DNA from: Oscillospiraceae bacterium
GTDB lineage: Bacteria; Bacillota; Clostridia; Oscillospirales; Oscillospiraceae
Direction of reading: 5' to 3'
Length of the DNA: 64,000 nt
NCBI GenBank assembly: GCA_017461585.1
Contig: JAFTYM010000037.1
Coordinates: 62,001 to 126,000 of the forward strand
Position numbers and translations under genes: made by a program. The notes under the pieces are model-generated. The model made no database searches. It was not told the origin of the DNA and saw only the letters and a program-made list of their open reading frames with translations. Positions 27,407 to 36,075 of the stretch are shown piece after piece (the stretch's first letter is position 1; each line of letters starts with the position of its first letter).

Positions 27407-29083
27407 ATGGGTTACAAATCAGACATTCAGATCGCACAGGAAACCGAGCTTGAACACATTTCCAAGATCGCAGAAAAAGCAGGTATTGATGACAAATATG
27501 TAGAGCAGTACGGCAAAGTCAAGGCTAAGATTGATCTTTCTCTTCTGAAGGATATGAAGAACGTGCCTGACGGAAAGCTGATCCTCGTTACTGCTATCAA
27601 CCCCACCGCAGCAGGTGAGGGTAAGACAACCACAACTATCGGTCTGGCTGACGGACTTCGTCACATCGGCAAGAACTCCATCGTTGCAATGCGTGAGCCC
27701 TCCCTCGGTCCTGTTTTCGGCGTTAAAGGCGGCGCAACAGGCGGCGGTTATGCACAGGTAGCTCCCATGGAGGATATCAACCTCCACTTCACAGGAGACT
27801 TCCACGCAATCGGCGCTGCAAACAACCTCCTTGCCGCTATGGTAGACAACCACATTTACCATGGCAACTCCCTGGGCATCGACCCCAAGCGCGTTACATG
27901 GAAGCGCTGCGTTGATATGAACGACAGACAGCTCCGCTTCGTTATCGACGGTCTTGGCGGCAGATTTAACGGCAACCCCAGAGAAGACGGCTACGACATC
28001 ACGGTCGCTTCTGAGATCATGGCTGTACTCTGCCTTGCTTCCGACATTGAAGACCTTAAAAAGCGTCTTGCACATATCATCATCGGCTACACATTCAACG
28101 GCGAGCCTGTAACAGCAGGTCAGCTGAAGGCACAGGGCGCTATGGCAGCACTTCTGAAGGACGCATTAAAGCCCAACCTTGTTCAGACACTTGAACACAC
28201 TCCTGCGCTTGTTCACGGCGGTCCTTTCGCAAATATTGCCCACGGCTGCAACAGCGTTGTTGCAACACGCATGGCAATGAAGCTTGGTGACTACTGCATC
28301 ACAGAGGCAGGCTTTGGCGCTGACCTTGGTGCTGAAAAGTTCCTTGACATCAAGTGCCGCATCGCAGGTCTTACTCCCGATGCTGTTGTTATCGTTGCAA
28401 CTGTCCGTGCTCTTAAGCTCCACGGCGGCGTTTCCAAGGATGATCTTGGTACAGAGAATCTTGAGGCTTTGGAGCTTGGTCTTCCCAACCTTCTGCAGCA
28501 CGTAGAGAATATCACACAGGTTTACAAGCTGCCCGCAGTTGTTGCAATCAACCGCTTCCCCACAGACACAGAGGCAGAGCTTGAGCTCGTCCGCAAAAAG
28601 TGTCAGGAGCTTGGCGTAAATGTTGCTCTCAGCGAAGTTTGGGGCAAGGGCGGCGAAGGCGGTATCGAGCTGGCTGAAGAAGTTATCCGCATCTGTGAAG
28701 AACCCAACCACTTCACAATGTGCTATCCCGACGCTGTTTCCATCGTTGAGAAGATCAAGTCCGTTGCAAAGAAGATCTACCACGCAGATTCTGTCGAGTT
28801 TGTCGGCAACGCAAAGGCAGAGGCTGACAACCTTGAAAAGCTCGGCTTCGGCAGACTTCCCGTTTGCCTTGCAAAGACACAGTACAGCTTCTCTGACGAT
28901 CCCAAGAAGCTCGGTGCACCCAAGGGCTTCAAGATTACTGTTCGCCACATCAAGGTTTCCGCAGGCGCAGGCTTTATCGTTGCACTTACAGGTGACGTTA
29001 TGACAATGCCCGGTCTGCCCAAGAGACCTGCTGCAGAGCGCATCGACGTTGACGCAAGCGGCAAGATATCCGGACTGTTTTAA
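27407..29083 (+). CDS. fhs: Formate--tetrahydrofolate ligase
   Basis: 558 residues. ATP site [56 protein letters not shown] and [25 protein letters not shown] are all family signatures. It makes 10-formyl-THF from formate, ATP and THF. GGAGG lies 10 bases before ATG 27407. Expression should rise when ZTP builds up, through the upstream riboswitch. Codon use is strongly biased. First gene of the folate cluster fhs-fchA-folD. Confidence 0.97.
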   Translation: MGYKSDIQIAQETELEHISKIAEKAGIDDKYVEQYGKVKAKIDLSLLKDMKNVPDGKLILVTAINPTAAGEGKTTTTIGLADGLRHIGKNSIVAMREPSLGPVFGVKGGATGGGYAQVAPMEDINLHFTGDFHAIGAANNLLAAMVDNHIYHGNSLGIDPKRVTWKRCVDMNDRQLRFVIDGLGGRFNGNPREDGYDITVASEIMAVLCLASDIEDLKKRLAHIIIGYTFNGEPVTAGQLKAQGAMAALLKDALKPNLVQTLEHTPALVHGGPFANIAHGCNSVVATRMAMKLGDYCITEAGFGADLGAEKFLDIKCRIAGLTPDAVVIVATVRALKLHGGVSKDDLGTENLEALELGLPNLLQHVENITQVYKLPAVVAINRFPTDTEAELELVRKKCQELGVNVALSEVWGKGGEGGIELAEEVIRICEEPNHFTMCYPDAVSIVEKIKSVAKKIYHADSVEFVGNAKAEADNLEKLGFGRLPVCLAKTQYSFSDDPKKLGAPKGFKITVRHIKVSAGAGFIVALTGDVMTMPGLPKRPAAERIDVDASGKISGLF

Positions 29084-29084
29084 G

Positions 29085-29115
29085 CTTCAAAAATGCACAA
29101 GTGCATTTTTTGAAG
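29085..29115 (+). repeat. CTTCAAAAATGCAC hairpin after fhs
   Basis: CTTCAAAAATGCAC / GTGCATTTTTTGAAG with a 2-base AA centre and one bulged T. Same geometry as the 26-base hairpins at 12091, 42271 and 57457; it may act as a weak terminator or mRNA 3' end. Confidence 0.6.
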
Positions 29116-29141
29116 GGGACTGCATAAATTCTCACTCTTTC

Positions 29142-29182
29142 CAACAACCCATTGCTTTGTTAGCAATGGGTTGTTGTTTTTT
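29142..29182 (+). terminator. Intrinsic terminator between fhs and fchA
   Basis: CAACAACCCATTGCT / AGCAATGGGTTGTTG, 15-bp perfect stem, five-base loop, T-rich tail. It suggests fhs and fchA-folD are largely separate transcripts. Confidence 0.85.
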
Positions 29183-29240
29183 ATATTCTGATATGCTAAT
29201 ATCAAAGCGACGATTTTGATATGGAAAAGGAGCGGAAGAT

Positions 29241-29855
29241 ATGTCCTTTTTAGATATGACAACCAATGAATTTATAGCAGAGCTTGCCTCAAAAAACTCC
29301 GTGCCCGGTGGCGGCGGAGCGGCTGCTGTTGCAGGCGCAATGGGTGCAGCGCTGGCTGCAATGGTGTGCAACCTTACCGTAGGCAAACAGAAATACGCCC
29401 ATGTTGAAGAGGATGTACAGAAGATACTCTCCCGTGTTGACGTTTTAAAAAATGAGCTTCTGCAGATGGCTGATGAGGATGCAAAGTGCTTCGAGCCACT
29501 TGCAAATGCATATAAGATACCCAAGGATGATCCTAAACGCGACGAGATCATGGAGCAGGCTCTCAGAACTGCGTGCACAGCTCCGTTAAAAATCATTCAC
29601 GCAGGTGAGGAGACTCTGGAGCTTTTGGGTGAGCTTGTGGAAAAGGGCAGTGTTCTTGCGCTCAGCGATGTTGGCTGCGGTGCCTCCATGTGCCGCTCTG
29701 CCGTTATGAGTGCGTGGATAAGTGTTAAGATAAACACACGCGACATGAAGGACAGGGAATACGCCCTGAAACTTGAGGATGAGGTCGATGATATTATCGA
29801 ACACTCACGCATGGTGGGCGATAAGATCTACGACAAGGTTCTGCGTAAACTGTAA
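29241..29855 (+). CDS. fchA: Methenyltetrahydrofolate cyclohydrolase (FchA, cyclodeaminase/cyclohydrolase family)
   Basis: 204 residues of the FTCD_C/FchA all-helical family: N-terminal FIAELASKNSVPGGGGAAAV, then AALAAMVCNLTVGK, and LSDVGCGASMCRSAV. Stand-alone members hydrolyse 5,10-methenyl-THF to 10-formyl-THF in clostridia and acetogens. It lies 11 bases upstream of a FolD homologue that lacks the cyclohydrolase Lys, so it probably supplies this step. Confidence 0.88.
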   Translation: MSFLDMTTNEFIAELASKNSVPGGGGAAAVAGAMGAALAAMVCNLTVGKQKYAHVEEDVQKILSRVDVLKNELLQMADEDAKCFEPLANAYKIPKDDPKRDEIMEQALRTACTAPLKIIHAGEETLELLGELVEKGSVLALSDVGCGASMCRSAVMSAWISVKINTRDMKDREYALKLEDEVDDIIEHSRMVGDKIYDKVLRKL

Positions 29856-29866
29856 GGAGGGGCAAA

Positions 29867-30709
29867 ATGGCTGAAATTTTGAAAGGCGCACCTGTTGCGG
29901 CTGCTATAAATGAAAAAACATCTGCGAAGATTGCTGAGCTTGCGGAAAAAGGCATTAGACCCTGTCTTGCTGTGTTAAGAGTCGGTCTTAACGAAGCGGA
30001 CGAATCCTACATCCGCGGCATAATGAAAAGAGCGGAAGCTCTGGGCGTTGAAGCTCAGGTGCGTGCTCTGCCCGAGGATGCGGCGGAAGATGAAGTCCTC
30101 TCGCTTATGGAAGAACTGAACGAGGACAAAAATGTCCACGGCGTACTTATGATGCGCCCTCTGCCAAAGCATATTGACGAGGATAAGGTGCGCAGAGCAT
30201 TAAAGCCCGAAAAGGACATGGACGGCATCACAGATGTTGCTCTCGGCGGTGTTTTCTCGGGAAACAATATCGGATATGCACCATGTACAGCCCAGAGCTG
30301 CATTGAGATCCTTGACCACTACGGAGTTGACTTAAAGGGCAAGAAGGTCTGTGTTATCGGACGCAGCCTTGTTATCGGAAAGCCTGTTTCCATGATGGCT
30401 TTGGGCAAAAACGCAACAGTTACCATCTGCCACAGCAGAACGGAAAACCTTGCGGAGACTGTTAAAAATGCTGATGTTGTCATTGCAGCGGTGGGCAAGG
30501 CGGGCTTTGTAACTGCGGATATGCTGCGGGAAGGACAGAAGGTTATCGATGTCGGCATCAATGTTAACGCGAAAGGAAAACTCTGCGGCGACGTTGATTT
30601 TGCGGCGGCTGAAAATATCGTTTCTGCGGTAACACCCGTACCGGGCGGAGTTGGCGCTGTTACGACGGCGGTACTTATGTGCCATCTTGTAGATGCGGCA
30701 GGAAAGTAG
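29867..30709 (+). CDS. folD: FolD-family methylenetetrahydrofolate dehydrogenase, probably without cyclohydrolase activity
   Basis: 280 residues with the FolD plan: N-terminal catalytic domain, EKDMDGITD with the conserved folate-binding Asp, NADP loop CVIGRSLVIGKPVS, and the terminal ITPVPGGVG-like TPVPGGVGAVTTAVL. The catalytic Y-x3-K motif reads SYIRGIMKRAE: aligned without gaps to normal FolD (YVxxKxK), the Lys is Ile. The normal GILVQLPLP reads GVLMMRPLP, so the Gln is Met. Both residues are known to be needed for cyclohydrolase chemistry. The upstream fchA would complement this. AAGGAGG precedes ATG. Confidence 0.92.
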   Translation: MAEILKGAPVAAAINEKTSAKIAELAEKGIRPCLAVLRVGLNEADESYIRGIMKRAEALGVEAQVRALPEDAAEDEVLSLMEELNEDKNVHGVLMMRPLPKHIDEDKVRRALKPEKDMDGITDVALGGVFSGNNIGYAPCTAQSCIEILDHYGVDLKGKKVCVIGRSLVIGKPVSMMALGKNATVTICHSRTENLAETVKNADVVIAAVGKAGFVTADMLREGQKVIDVGINVNAKGKLCGDVDFAAAENIVSAVTPVPGGVGAVTTAVLMCHLVDAAGK

Positions 30710-30721
30710 ATTAAATCTTAA

Positions 30722-30749
30722 AGCAGGAGAGTTCCCTCTCCTGCTTTTT
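30722..30749 (+). terminator. Intrinsic terminator of fchA-folD
   Basis: AGCAGGAGAG / CTCTCCTGCT with TTCC loop and T5. Confidence 0.88.
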
Positions 30750-30765
30750 GTGCATTATAATTAAA

Positions 30766-30790
30766 GCCTCTCTCCTTACGAGGGAGCCAT
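30766..30790 (+). repeat. Short CCTCTCTCC..GAGGGAGCC repeat remnant
   Basis: Partial copy of the terminal part of the CCCTCAGTC-type repeat family found elsewhere in this window. Confidence 0.45.
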
Positions 30791-30836
30791 ATTTGACAAT
30801 ACTCTTACCCACCCTGTTTTGTTTACATTATGTGCA

Positions 30837-30925
30837 TTGATATAGAAACACGGCGGTGCTATACTTACTTTAAGAAATTCTTAAGGAATTAATTGATTTG
30901 TTCTTAAAAATACTTGCAGTACAAT
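30837..30925 (+). promoter_or_regulatory. Promoters and possible regulator sites of the second two-component operon
   Basis: Promoter 1: TTGATA (30837), 17 bases, TATACT (30860). Promoter 2: TTGTTC (30898), 16 bases, TACAAT (30920). Between them is a TAAGAAATTCTTA palindrome (30871-30883) and a direct repeat TTCTTAA at 30878 and 30901, 23 bases apart (about two helix turns), as expected for an OmpR-family dimer. Autoregulation is inferred. Confidence 0.5.
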
Positions 30926-30947
30926 ATAAGTCGGAGGGGGAGATTTT

Positions 30948-31643
30948 ATGTATAATATTCTGATTTGTGACGACGAGCGTGATATCGTTTCCGCGTTAAA
31001 AATATATCTGGAGTCTGACGGCTACACTACATTGACGGCTTACAACGGAAGAGAAGCTGTTAAGTGTCTGGAGGAAAACGAGGTTCACCTTGTACTGATG
31101 GACATAATGATGCCCGAGATGGACGGCATCTCCGCAATGGTCAAGATCCGCGAAAAATCCAACGTGCCCGTAATTTTGCTGACGGCAAAAAGTGAGGACA
31201 CGGACAAGGTCCTCGGCCTTAACGTGGGCGCGGACGACTACATAACAAAGCCCTTCAGCCCTGTTGAGGTTTTAGCCCGCGTCAGATCTCAGGTGAGAAG
31301 ATATATGAGCCTCGGCGGCGGTGAGAAAAAAGTTTCAAATCTCACCTGCGGCGGCATTGAAATGGACGACAAGGCAAAGTCTGTTACATTGGACGGCGAG
31401 ATAGTCAACCTCACACCTACGGAATATGACATCTTAAAGCTGTTCCTGCAGCACCCGGGAGAGGTAATTTCTCCCAAGGACATTTACCGCAAGGTGTGGA
31501 ACGATGCGCCTTACGGTGCTGAGAGCACAGTTGCGGTACATATCCGTCACCTGCGTGAGAAACTGGAGATAAACCCTGCTGAGCCCAGATACTTAAAGGT
31601 CGTCTGGGGACAGGGATATAAGCTTGAAAAGGGGAACAGATAA
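30948..31643 (+). CDS. OmpR-family response regulator
   Basis: 231 residues. Receiver domain with CDDE, phospho-acceptor Asp in VLMDIMMPEMDG, Thr in LLTAKS and Lys in YITKPFSP; C-terminal winged helix with LTPTEYDILKLFLQHPGEV and VAVHIRHLREKLEI ending VVWGQGYKLEK. GGAGGGGG lies ahead of ATG. The stop overlaps the kinase start by one base. Targets may include its own promoter and the amidase downstream. Confidence 0.92.
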   Translation: MYNILICDDERDIVSALKIYLESDGYTTLTAYNGREAVKCLEENEVHLVLMDIMMPEMDGISAMVKIREKSNVPVILLTAKSEDTDKVLGLNVGADDYITKPFSPVEVLARVRSQVRRYMSLGGGEKKVSNLTCGGIEMDDKAKSVTLDGEIVNLTPTEYDILKLFLQHPGEVISPKDIYRKVWNDAPYGAESTVAVHIRHLREKLEINPAEPRYLKVVWGQGYKLEKGNR

Positions 31644-33625
31644 TGAACAAGTTTTACAGCATGCCCTTTAAAACCCTTGCTGTACTGCTGTCCTTCGCGC
31701 TGGCTGTGCTTATGATCGTCGGCTGTATCGGCGTGTTCGTCTTTTATGAAATGGGTGTTTACACAAACTCTGCAACTGAGGTCTACAACGACCTTGCAGG
31801 TAATCTCATAAGAAACGACGCCTATAATATTCTGACGGATATGTATTACACACATTCTCAACCTGACTACTACCGCTACGGCATACGGTTTGAGATAAAG
31901 GACTTAAACGGTCAGCTGATTTACAGCGACTTAAACTACCACGACTACGACCTTTCATACATGGTGGAAATAGGTGCATACCATTGGTCTACCTATGATG
32001 AATATTCCGAGTCAGAGGTAGAGAGTAATCCCGAGCTTTATTTGTACATCAACAGCGCAGAACATGTTGAATTTGTAGAGGGCGGCACCTATGATGACGG
32101 CTACTACAGAGAGGGCTATTATCAGGTGCAGTCGGGTTATCCTGCAAATAATGTACTTGTTACGGCTTATCTTCTCACGGGGGAAAACTGGGGCGAATAC
32201 AATCTCCTCTGCCGCGGCATTCCTTTTGCCTTTGCCATGAGATTCTGGATAGTGCCCATAATCATACTGGCAGTTATCGGCTTTGTTGTACTTATTGTGT
32301 ATCTCATGTGTGCTGCAGGCAGACGAAAGAACGAGGAGGGCGTGCATAAGCGCTCTATCGACCGCGTGCCCTTTGACATTTACACAGCCGTAATGGTCGG
32401 CATCGGAGCGCTGTTTTTCCTGATGCTGGACAGTTTTGGCTTCGGCACGGGAGGAATGATAATTTTAGCGGCAGCCATCGGCTCTCTGAGCTACTTCCTG
32501 CTGCTTGGCTATTTTATGAGCCTGGCGGTAAGACTTAAGTGCGGAGATATAATCCAAAAGACATTGATTTACATCGTACTGGCATTTATTTTCCGTCAGT
32601 TTGGAAAGTTCTTTAAGTTTATGGGTTACATTTTAAGACGCCTGCCCCTTATATGGAAGGCAGCCCTCATAATTCTCGCTCTTGCGGTGTATAACCTTAT
32701 TGCAGCCTGTGTTTACGACCCCGGCTACGGCCTTGTTCTGTGGCTTATCGAGGCGGTAATTCTAATTCCTATGGCGATTATGGCTGTCATAGCCCTTCGG
32801 AAAATCCAAAAGGGCGGACGCGAGATAAGCCGCGGAAATCTGGACTATCAGATAGACACAAAATACATGACGGGAAGTCTTAAAAGCTTTTCCGAGGATT
32901 TAAACAGCATAGGTGAGGGACTTTCAAAAGCTGTTGACGAGCGCATGAAGAGCGAACGCTTTAAGACAGAGCTTATCACAAATGTATCTCACGATATAAA
33001 AACTCCTCTAACGTCCATTATCAACTATGTTGACCTTATAAAAAAGGAACAGCCTGAGAGCGAGACTATGCGTCAGTATGTGGACGTTTTGGACAGACAG
33101 TCCTCACGCCTTAAGAAGCTTATAGAAGATCTTGTGGAGGCTTCCAAGGCGTCTACGGGCAATGTAGCGGTCTCGCTTGAAAAGTGCGATGCTGCTGTCA
33201 TCCTCGCCCAGACGGCCGGCGAGTTTGATGAGAAGCTGAAGATAAATCAGCTTGAGCTTCTTATGAACATCCCCGCAGAGCCCTGCTATATTCTGGCAGA
33301 CGGACGCCACCTGTGGCGCGTTATGGACAACCTGATGAACAATATTTGCAAGTATGCCCAGCCGGGTACACGCGTATATATTAATTTAGAGAAGAAAAAC
33401 GGCAAGGTTGACATAGTATTCCGCAATATTTCGAAATACGCCCTTAACCTTACCAGCGATGAATTTCTGGAGAGATTTACAAGAGGTGACTCCTCCCGCT
33501 CAACGGAGGGCAGCGGACTAGGTCTTTCCATTGCAAACAGCCTGACCGAACTTCAGGGAGGCGTGCTATCCCTTACGGTAGACGGTGACCTTTTCAAGGT
33601 CTCCCTTACCTTTGACGCCATATAA
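31643..33625 (+). CDS. Multi-pass sensor histidine kinase
   Basis: 660 residues. One N-terminal helix (about 10-33), a roughly 150-residue acidic, Tyr-rich outer domain, then some six further membrane helices (about 195-385), a short HAMP-like linker, the H box LITNVSHDIKTPLTSIINYV, and ATPase boxes DNLMNNICKYAQPG, FRNISKYALN and GSGLGLSIANSL. The many helices and Tyr/Asp-rich ectodomain resemble clostridial envelope-stress kinases. It pairs with the overlapping response regulator; the N-acetylmuramoyl-alanine amidase gene follows 11 bases later, supporting a cell-envelope role. Confidence 0.9.
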   Translation: MNKFYSMPFKTLAVLLSFALAVLMIVGCIGVFVFYEMGVYTNSATEVYNDLAGNLIRNDAYNILTDMYYTHSQPDYYRYGIRFEIKDLNGQLIYSDLNYHDYDLSYMVEIGAYHWSTYDEYSESEVESNPELYLYINSAEHVEFVEGGTYDDGYYREGYYQVQSGYPANNVLVTAYLLTGENWGEYNLLCRGIPFAFAMRFWIVPIIILAVIGFVVLIVYLMCAAGRRKNEEGVHKRSIDRVPFDIYTAVMVGIGALFFLMLDSFGFGTGGMIILAAAIGSLSYFLLLGYFMSLAVRLKCGDIIQKTLIYIVLAFIFRQFGKFFKFMGYILRRLPLIWKAALIILALAVYNLIAACVYDPGYGLVLWLIEAVILIPMAIMAVIALRKIQKGGREISRGNLDYQIDTKYMTGSLKSFSEDLNSIGEGLSKAVDERMKSERFKTELITNVSHDIKTPLTSIINYVDLIKKEQPESETMRQYVDVLDRQSSRLKKLIEDLVEASKASTGNVAVSLEKCDAAVILAQTAGEFDEKLKINQLELLMNIPAEPCYILADGRHLWRVMDNLMNNICKYAQPGTRVYINLEKKNGKVDIVFRNISKYALNLTSDEFLERFTRGDSSRSTEGSGLGLSIANSLTELQGGVLSLTVDGDLFKVSLTFDAI

Positions 33626-33636
33626 GGATTTTTGAA

Positions 33637-34314
33637 ATGCCCGATAAAAACTACTACTACGACAGACGAAGTGAAATAGCAGAACTTAAAAAACAACGCA
33701 GAAGAAAGAGTCGCATAGCAAAAACCGTAACGGTCTTGATCGTTCTGGTGCTTGCTGCGGTATTTGCCCTGATACTCTTCGGAGACAGGCTGCCGTCAAG
33801 AAAGGTCGCTGCTTTGTCTGACGTGGAGATTCCTTTGTGGATAGATCAGCAGATAATGCCTTCCCGCGGAACCAGCCGTAGGGCTGTAAGGCTGGAGGAT
33901 ATCAACGCCATAGTTGTCCACTATGTGGGAAACCCGGGCACAACAGCGCAGAATAACCGCGACTACTATGACAACGAGGGTGTGACGGTAAACTCCCACT
34001 TCATCGTCGGACTTGACGGCGAGATAATCCAATGCATCCCTCTGGATGAAAAATCCTCTGCCTCAAATGACCGAAACCGCGATACAATCTCCATTGAGGT
34101 GTGCCATCCCGATGAGACAGGAAAGTTTTCGGAGGAGACATATAATGCGCTCGTTAAGCTTGCGGCGTGGCTCTGTGAGATTTGCGAATTTGACGAGGAT
34201 AATATTATCAGACACTATGACGTGACGGGTAAGATATGTCCTCTGTACTACGTTGAAAACGAGGATGCATGGGTGCAGTTTAAGAAGGATGTTATGGAAC
34301 TTGTAAAGGAGTGA
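33637..34314 (+). CDS. N-acetylmuramoyl-L-alanine amidase, membrane-anchored (Amidase_2)
   Basis: 225 residues. Basic N-terminus (LKKQRRRKSR) and one membrane helix (about 30-50), then an Amidase_2/PGRP fold: zinc His in AIVVHYVGNP, VNSHFIVGLDGEIIQCIP, and the second zinc His and Cys/active-site region in IIRHYDVTGKICPLYY. It cleaves the amide bond between MurNAc and the stem peptide, outside the membrane. It is in the operon of the second two-component system, which probably controls it. Confidence 0.87.
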   Translation: MPDKNYYYDRRSEIAELKKQRRRKSRIAKTVTVLIVLVLAAVFALILFGDRLPSRKVAALSDVEIPLWIDQQIMPSRGTSRRAVRLEDINAIVVHYVGNPGTTAQNNRDYYDNEGVTVNSHFIVGLDGEIIQCIPLDEKSSASNDRNRDTISIEVCHPDETGKFSEETYNALVKLAAWLCEICEFDEDNIIRHYDVTGKICPLYYVENEDAWVQFKKDVMELVKE

Positions 34315-34318
34315 TATT

Positions 34319-34714
34319 GTGAAAAAGAATACAATTTTATCAGTATCATTTCTGGTGAGCCTTCTGCCTATGCTTTTAAATCAGTACGGCGGTATGAAGG
34401 GCGTTCAGGAGATCACGGGGCTTGTAAATCTTATAAACCCCATAGGCCTGATCTCCGTTGTCACATTCTTTGCCGGTGTTTTCATGAGGTTTGAAGAACG
34501 AAATGTCAATAAAATTATGTGTACAGCGGGGACGGTCGGCATCGTTTTATCTGAAGTATATAAGTTTTTCACATGGCATGTAATGAACATAACAGGTAAG
34601 GTCAGCCTGCAAAACAGCATAAGGTTTGCATTTCCCGAGTTTTATTTTGGACTTGCGGTGTCTGTTATGATGATTATTGTGTATTTTGTGATAGAGAGAA
34701 ATGTAAGAGAATGA
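34319..34714 (+). CDS. Small four-helix membrane protein of unknown function
   Basis: 131 residues with about four hydrophobic segments (5-20, 40-60, 70-85, 108-125). GTG start four bases after the amidase stop, with AAAGGAG upstream, so it is the last gene of the operon. No family recognised. Confidence 0.65.
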   Translation: MKKNTILSVSFLVSLLPMLLNQYGGMKGVQEITGLVNLINPIGLISVVTFFAGVFMRFEERNVNKIMCTAGTVGIVLSEVYKFFTWHVMNITGKVSLQNSIRFAFPEFYFGLAVSVMMIIVYFVIERNVRE

Positions 34715-34764
34715 TGTGCAGCAGGCGTTTTGCAGGACGCATAGCTGCTCCTGCCGCAAATGCC

Positions 34765-34832
34765 GAAAGGAGTAGACTCCCTCAGTCTGCTTAACGCAGA
34801 CAGCTCCCACGAGGAGGGAGCCTTTGGTAGCC
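34765..34832 (+). repeat. CCCTCAGTC-type repeat
   Basis: GGAGTAGACTCCCTCAGTC, inner TGCTTAACGCA hairpin, then GACAGCTCCCACGAGGAGGGAGCC. Nearly the same core as 4445-4500. Confidence 0.65.
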
Positions 34833-34851
34833 CTAATGATAAAGCATAAAA

Positions 34852-34884
34852 TAAAAGCTCCCACAAAAAGTGGGAGCTTTAAAT
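34852..34884. terminator. Bidirectional terminator
   Basis: AAAGCTCCCAC / GTGGGAGCTTT with a five-A loop, between the plus-strand membrane protein operon and the minus-strand esterase. Confidence 0.85.
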
Positions 34885-34886
34885 AT

Positions 34887-35822
34887 TTACAGAACTTCGT
34901 CTAAAAATCCGAATACGCGGTCATAGTTGGCTTGTCTGAACCAATCGGGAGTGAGAATGTGATTCAATGCGCAATGATCCCAGCCGTCATTAAGCTCAAA
35001 AAGGACCTGAACACCGCAGCTTTTAAGCTTTTCGGCAAGGTTCTCGGACTCTGTACAGGGCACGATGCTGTCGTTTCTGCCCACCTGAACAAGTGTGGGC
35101 GGAAAATCTTCCGTAATGTAGGTTAAGGGGTTTAACAAAACTGCCACATCGGGGATCTTATGCAGATTTACACCTACAAAGATAGTCATGAGATTTGGCG
35201 GAATTACGGGCGGCTCGGGAGAGTTTAAAAGCGCCTCTTCCACATCGGGCGGCGGTGTGAGACACAAAAGGTCATAACAGCCGCATTGTGCAACAACTGC
35301 CTGCACATCGCCCGATACCTCGGAAAGGACAGGGGAAGGACCGTCAAAGGCTTTGATTTTGCTTGTTGCCGCCGCGAAAACTGCGTAATATGCACCTGCG
35401 CTGTCTCCGCCGAGAGCAAACTTTTCGGGGTCGAGATTATATTTTGCCGCATTTTTCCGCAGAAAGCGGATGGCGGATTTTACGTCATACAGGGCGTTTG
35501 GGGCTTTGCTCTCAAATGCCTTGCGGTATTCGATGGAAACGACGGCATATCCGCGGTTTACGCCCTCAACGGCAAGGAGAAACTGCACATCCTGCTTGTC
35601 GCCTGCAAAGAAGGCGCCGCCGTGGATGAAGATATAGGTGGGGAAGGGACCTTCACCCTCTTCGGGGAGATAGATGTCCAGCACCTGGGAGGGGGAAACA
35701 TCGGAATAGGGAACATCAAGCCACTTACGGGTGATCTTGCTTATGTCCACCATATCGCTGCCCATTACGGGGTCATCGGGTTCTATAAGTACCCATGAAG
35801 TGTCCAGCTTGCAGTCTGCCAT
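34887..35822 (-). CDS. Alpha/beta hydrolase (HSL-type esterase/carboxylesterase)
   Basis: 311 residues. Oxyanion motif HGGAFFAG, nucleophile GGDSAGAYYA, acid in VGRNDSIVP, and His in GWDHCALNH, i.e. the complete catalytic triad of the hormone-sensitive-lipase family. No signal peptide, so it is cytoplasmic. GGAGG precedes ATG at 35822. Substrate is unknown. Confidence 0.85.
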   Translation of the reverse strand: MADCKLDTSWVLIEPDDPVMGSDMVDISKITRKWLDVPYSDVSPSQVLDIYLPEEGEGPFPTYIFIHGGAFFAGDKQDVQFLLAVEGVNRGYAVVSIEYRKAFESKAPNALYDVKSAIRFLRKNAAKYNLDPEKFALGGDSAGAYYAVFAAATSKIKAFDGPSPVLSEVSGDVQAVVAQCGCYDLLCLTPPPDVEEALLNSPEPPVIPPNLMTIFVGVNLHKIPDVAVLLNPLTYITEDFPPTLVQVGRNDSIVPCTESENLAEKLKSCGVQVLFELNDGWDHCALNHILTPDWFRQANYDRVFGFLDEVL

Positions 35823-36075
35823 GATTTTAGCCTCCTTTATTATGTCTGTTAATATTAAATCATAAATTTACCGTTATATAAAGACAAAAATTATAAGAAC
35901 GGTATTTTGCAAACCTGCTGTGTACAATTTTTACATAATTAATACTCAAATTCCGTTGATTTTTACAAGATTTAGGATTGAATATTGTACAACCGTAATG
36001 TTATAATGAAGCGGATAATGAATTAGTGTACATATCAATCAAAACGTAAACAAAATTGAAAGGAAGATATATACA
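35823..36075 (+). promoter_or_regulatory. Control region of the OYE-type reductase gene
   Basis: Likely promoter TTGAAT (35978), 18 bases, TATAAT (36002). Two 8-base sequences, TGTACAAT (35921) and ATTGTACA (35984), form a widely spaced inverted repeat, and a third TGTACA lies at 36029. This could be an operator array. Confidence 0.5.

Noticed and set aside
29867-30709. FolD Lys loss as a frameshift or misread
   Set aside because: The frame and spacing from Tyr to the following Gly are unchanged relative to ordinary FolD and both substitutions occur in otherwise well-conserved sequence, so a local error is unlikely.
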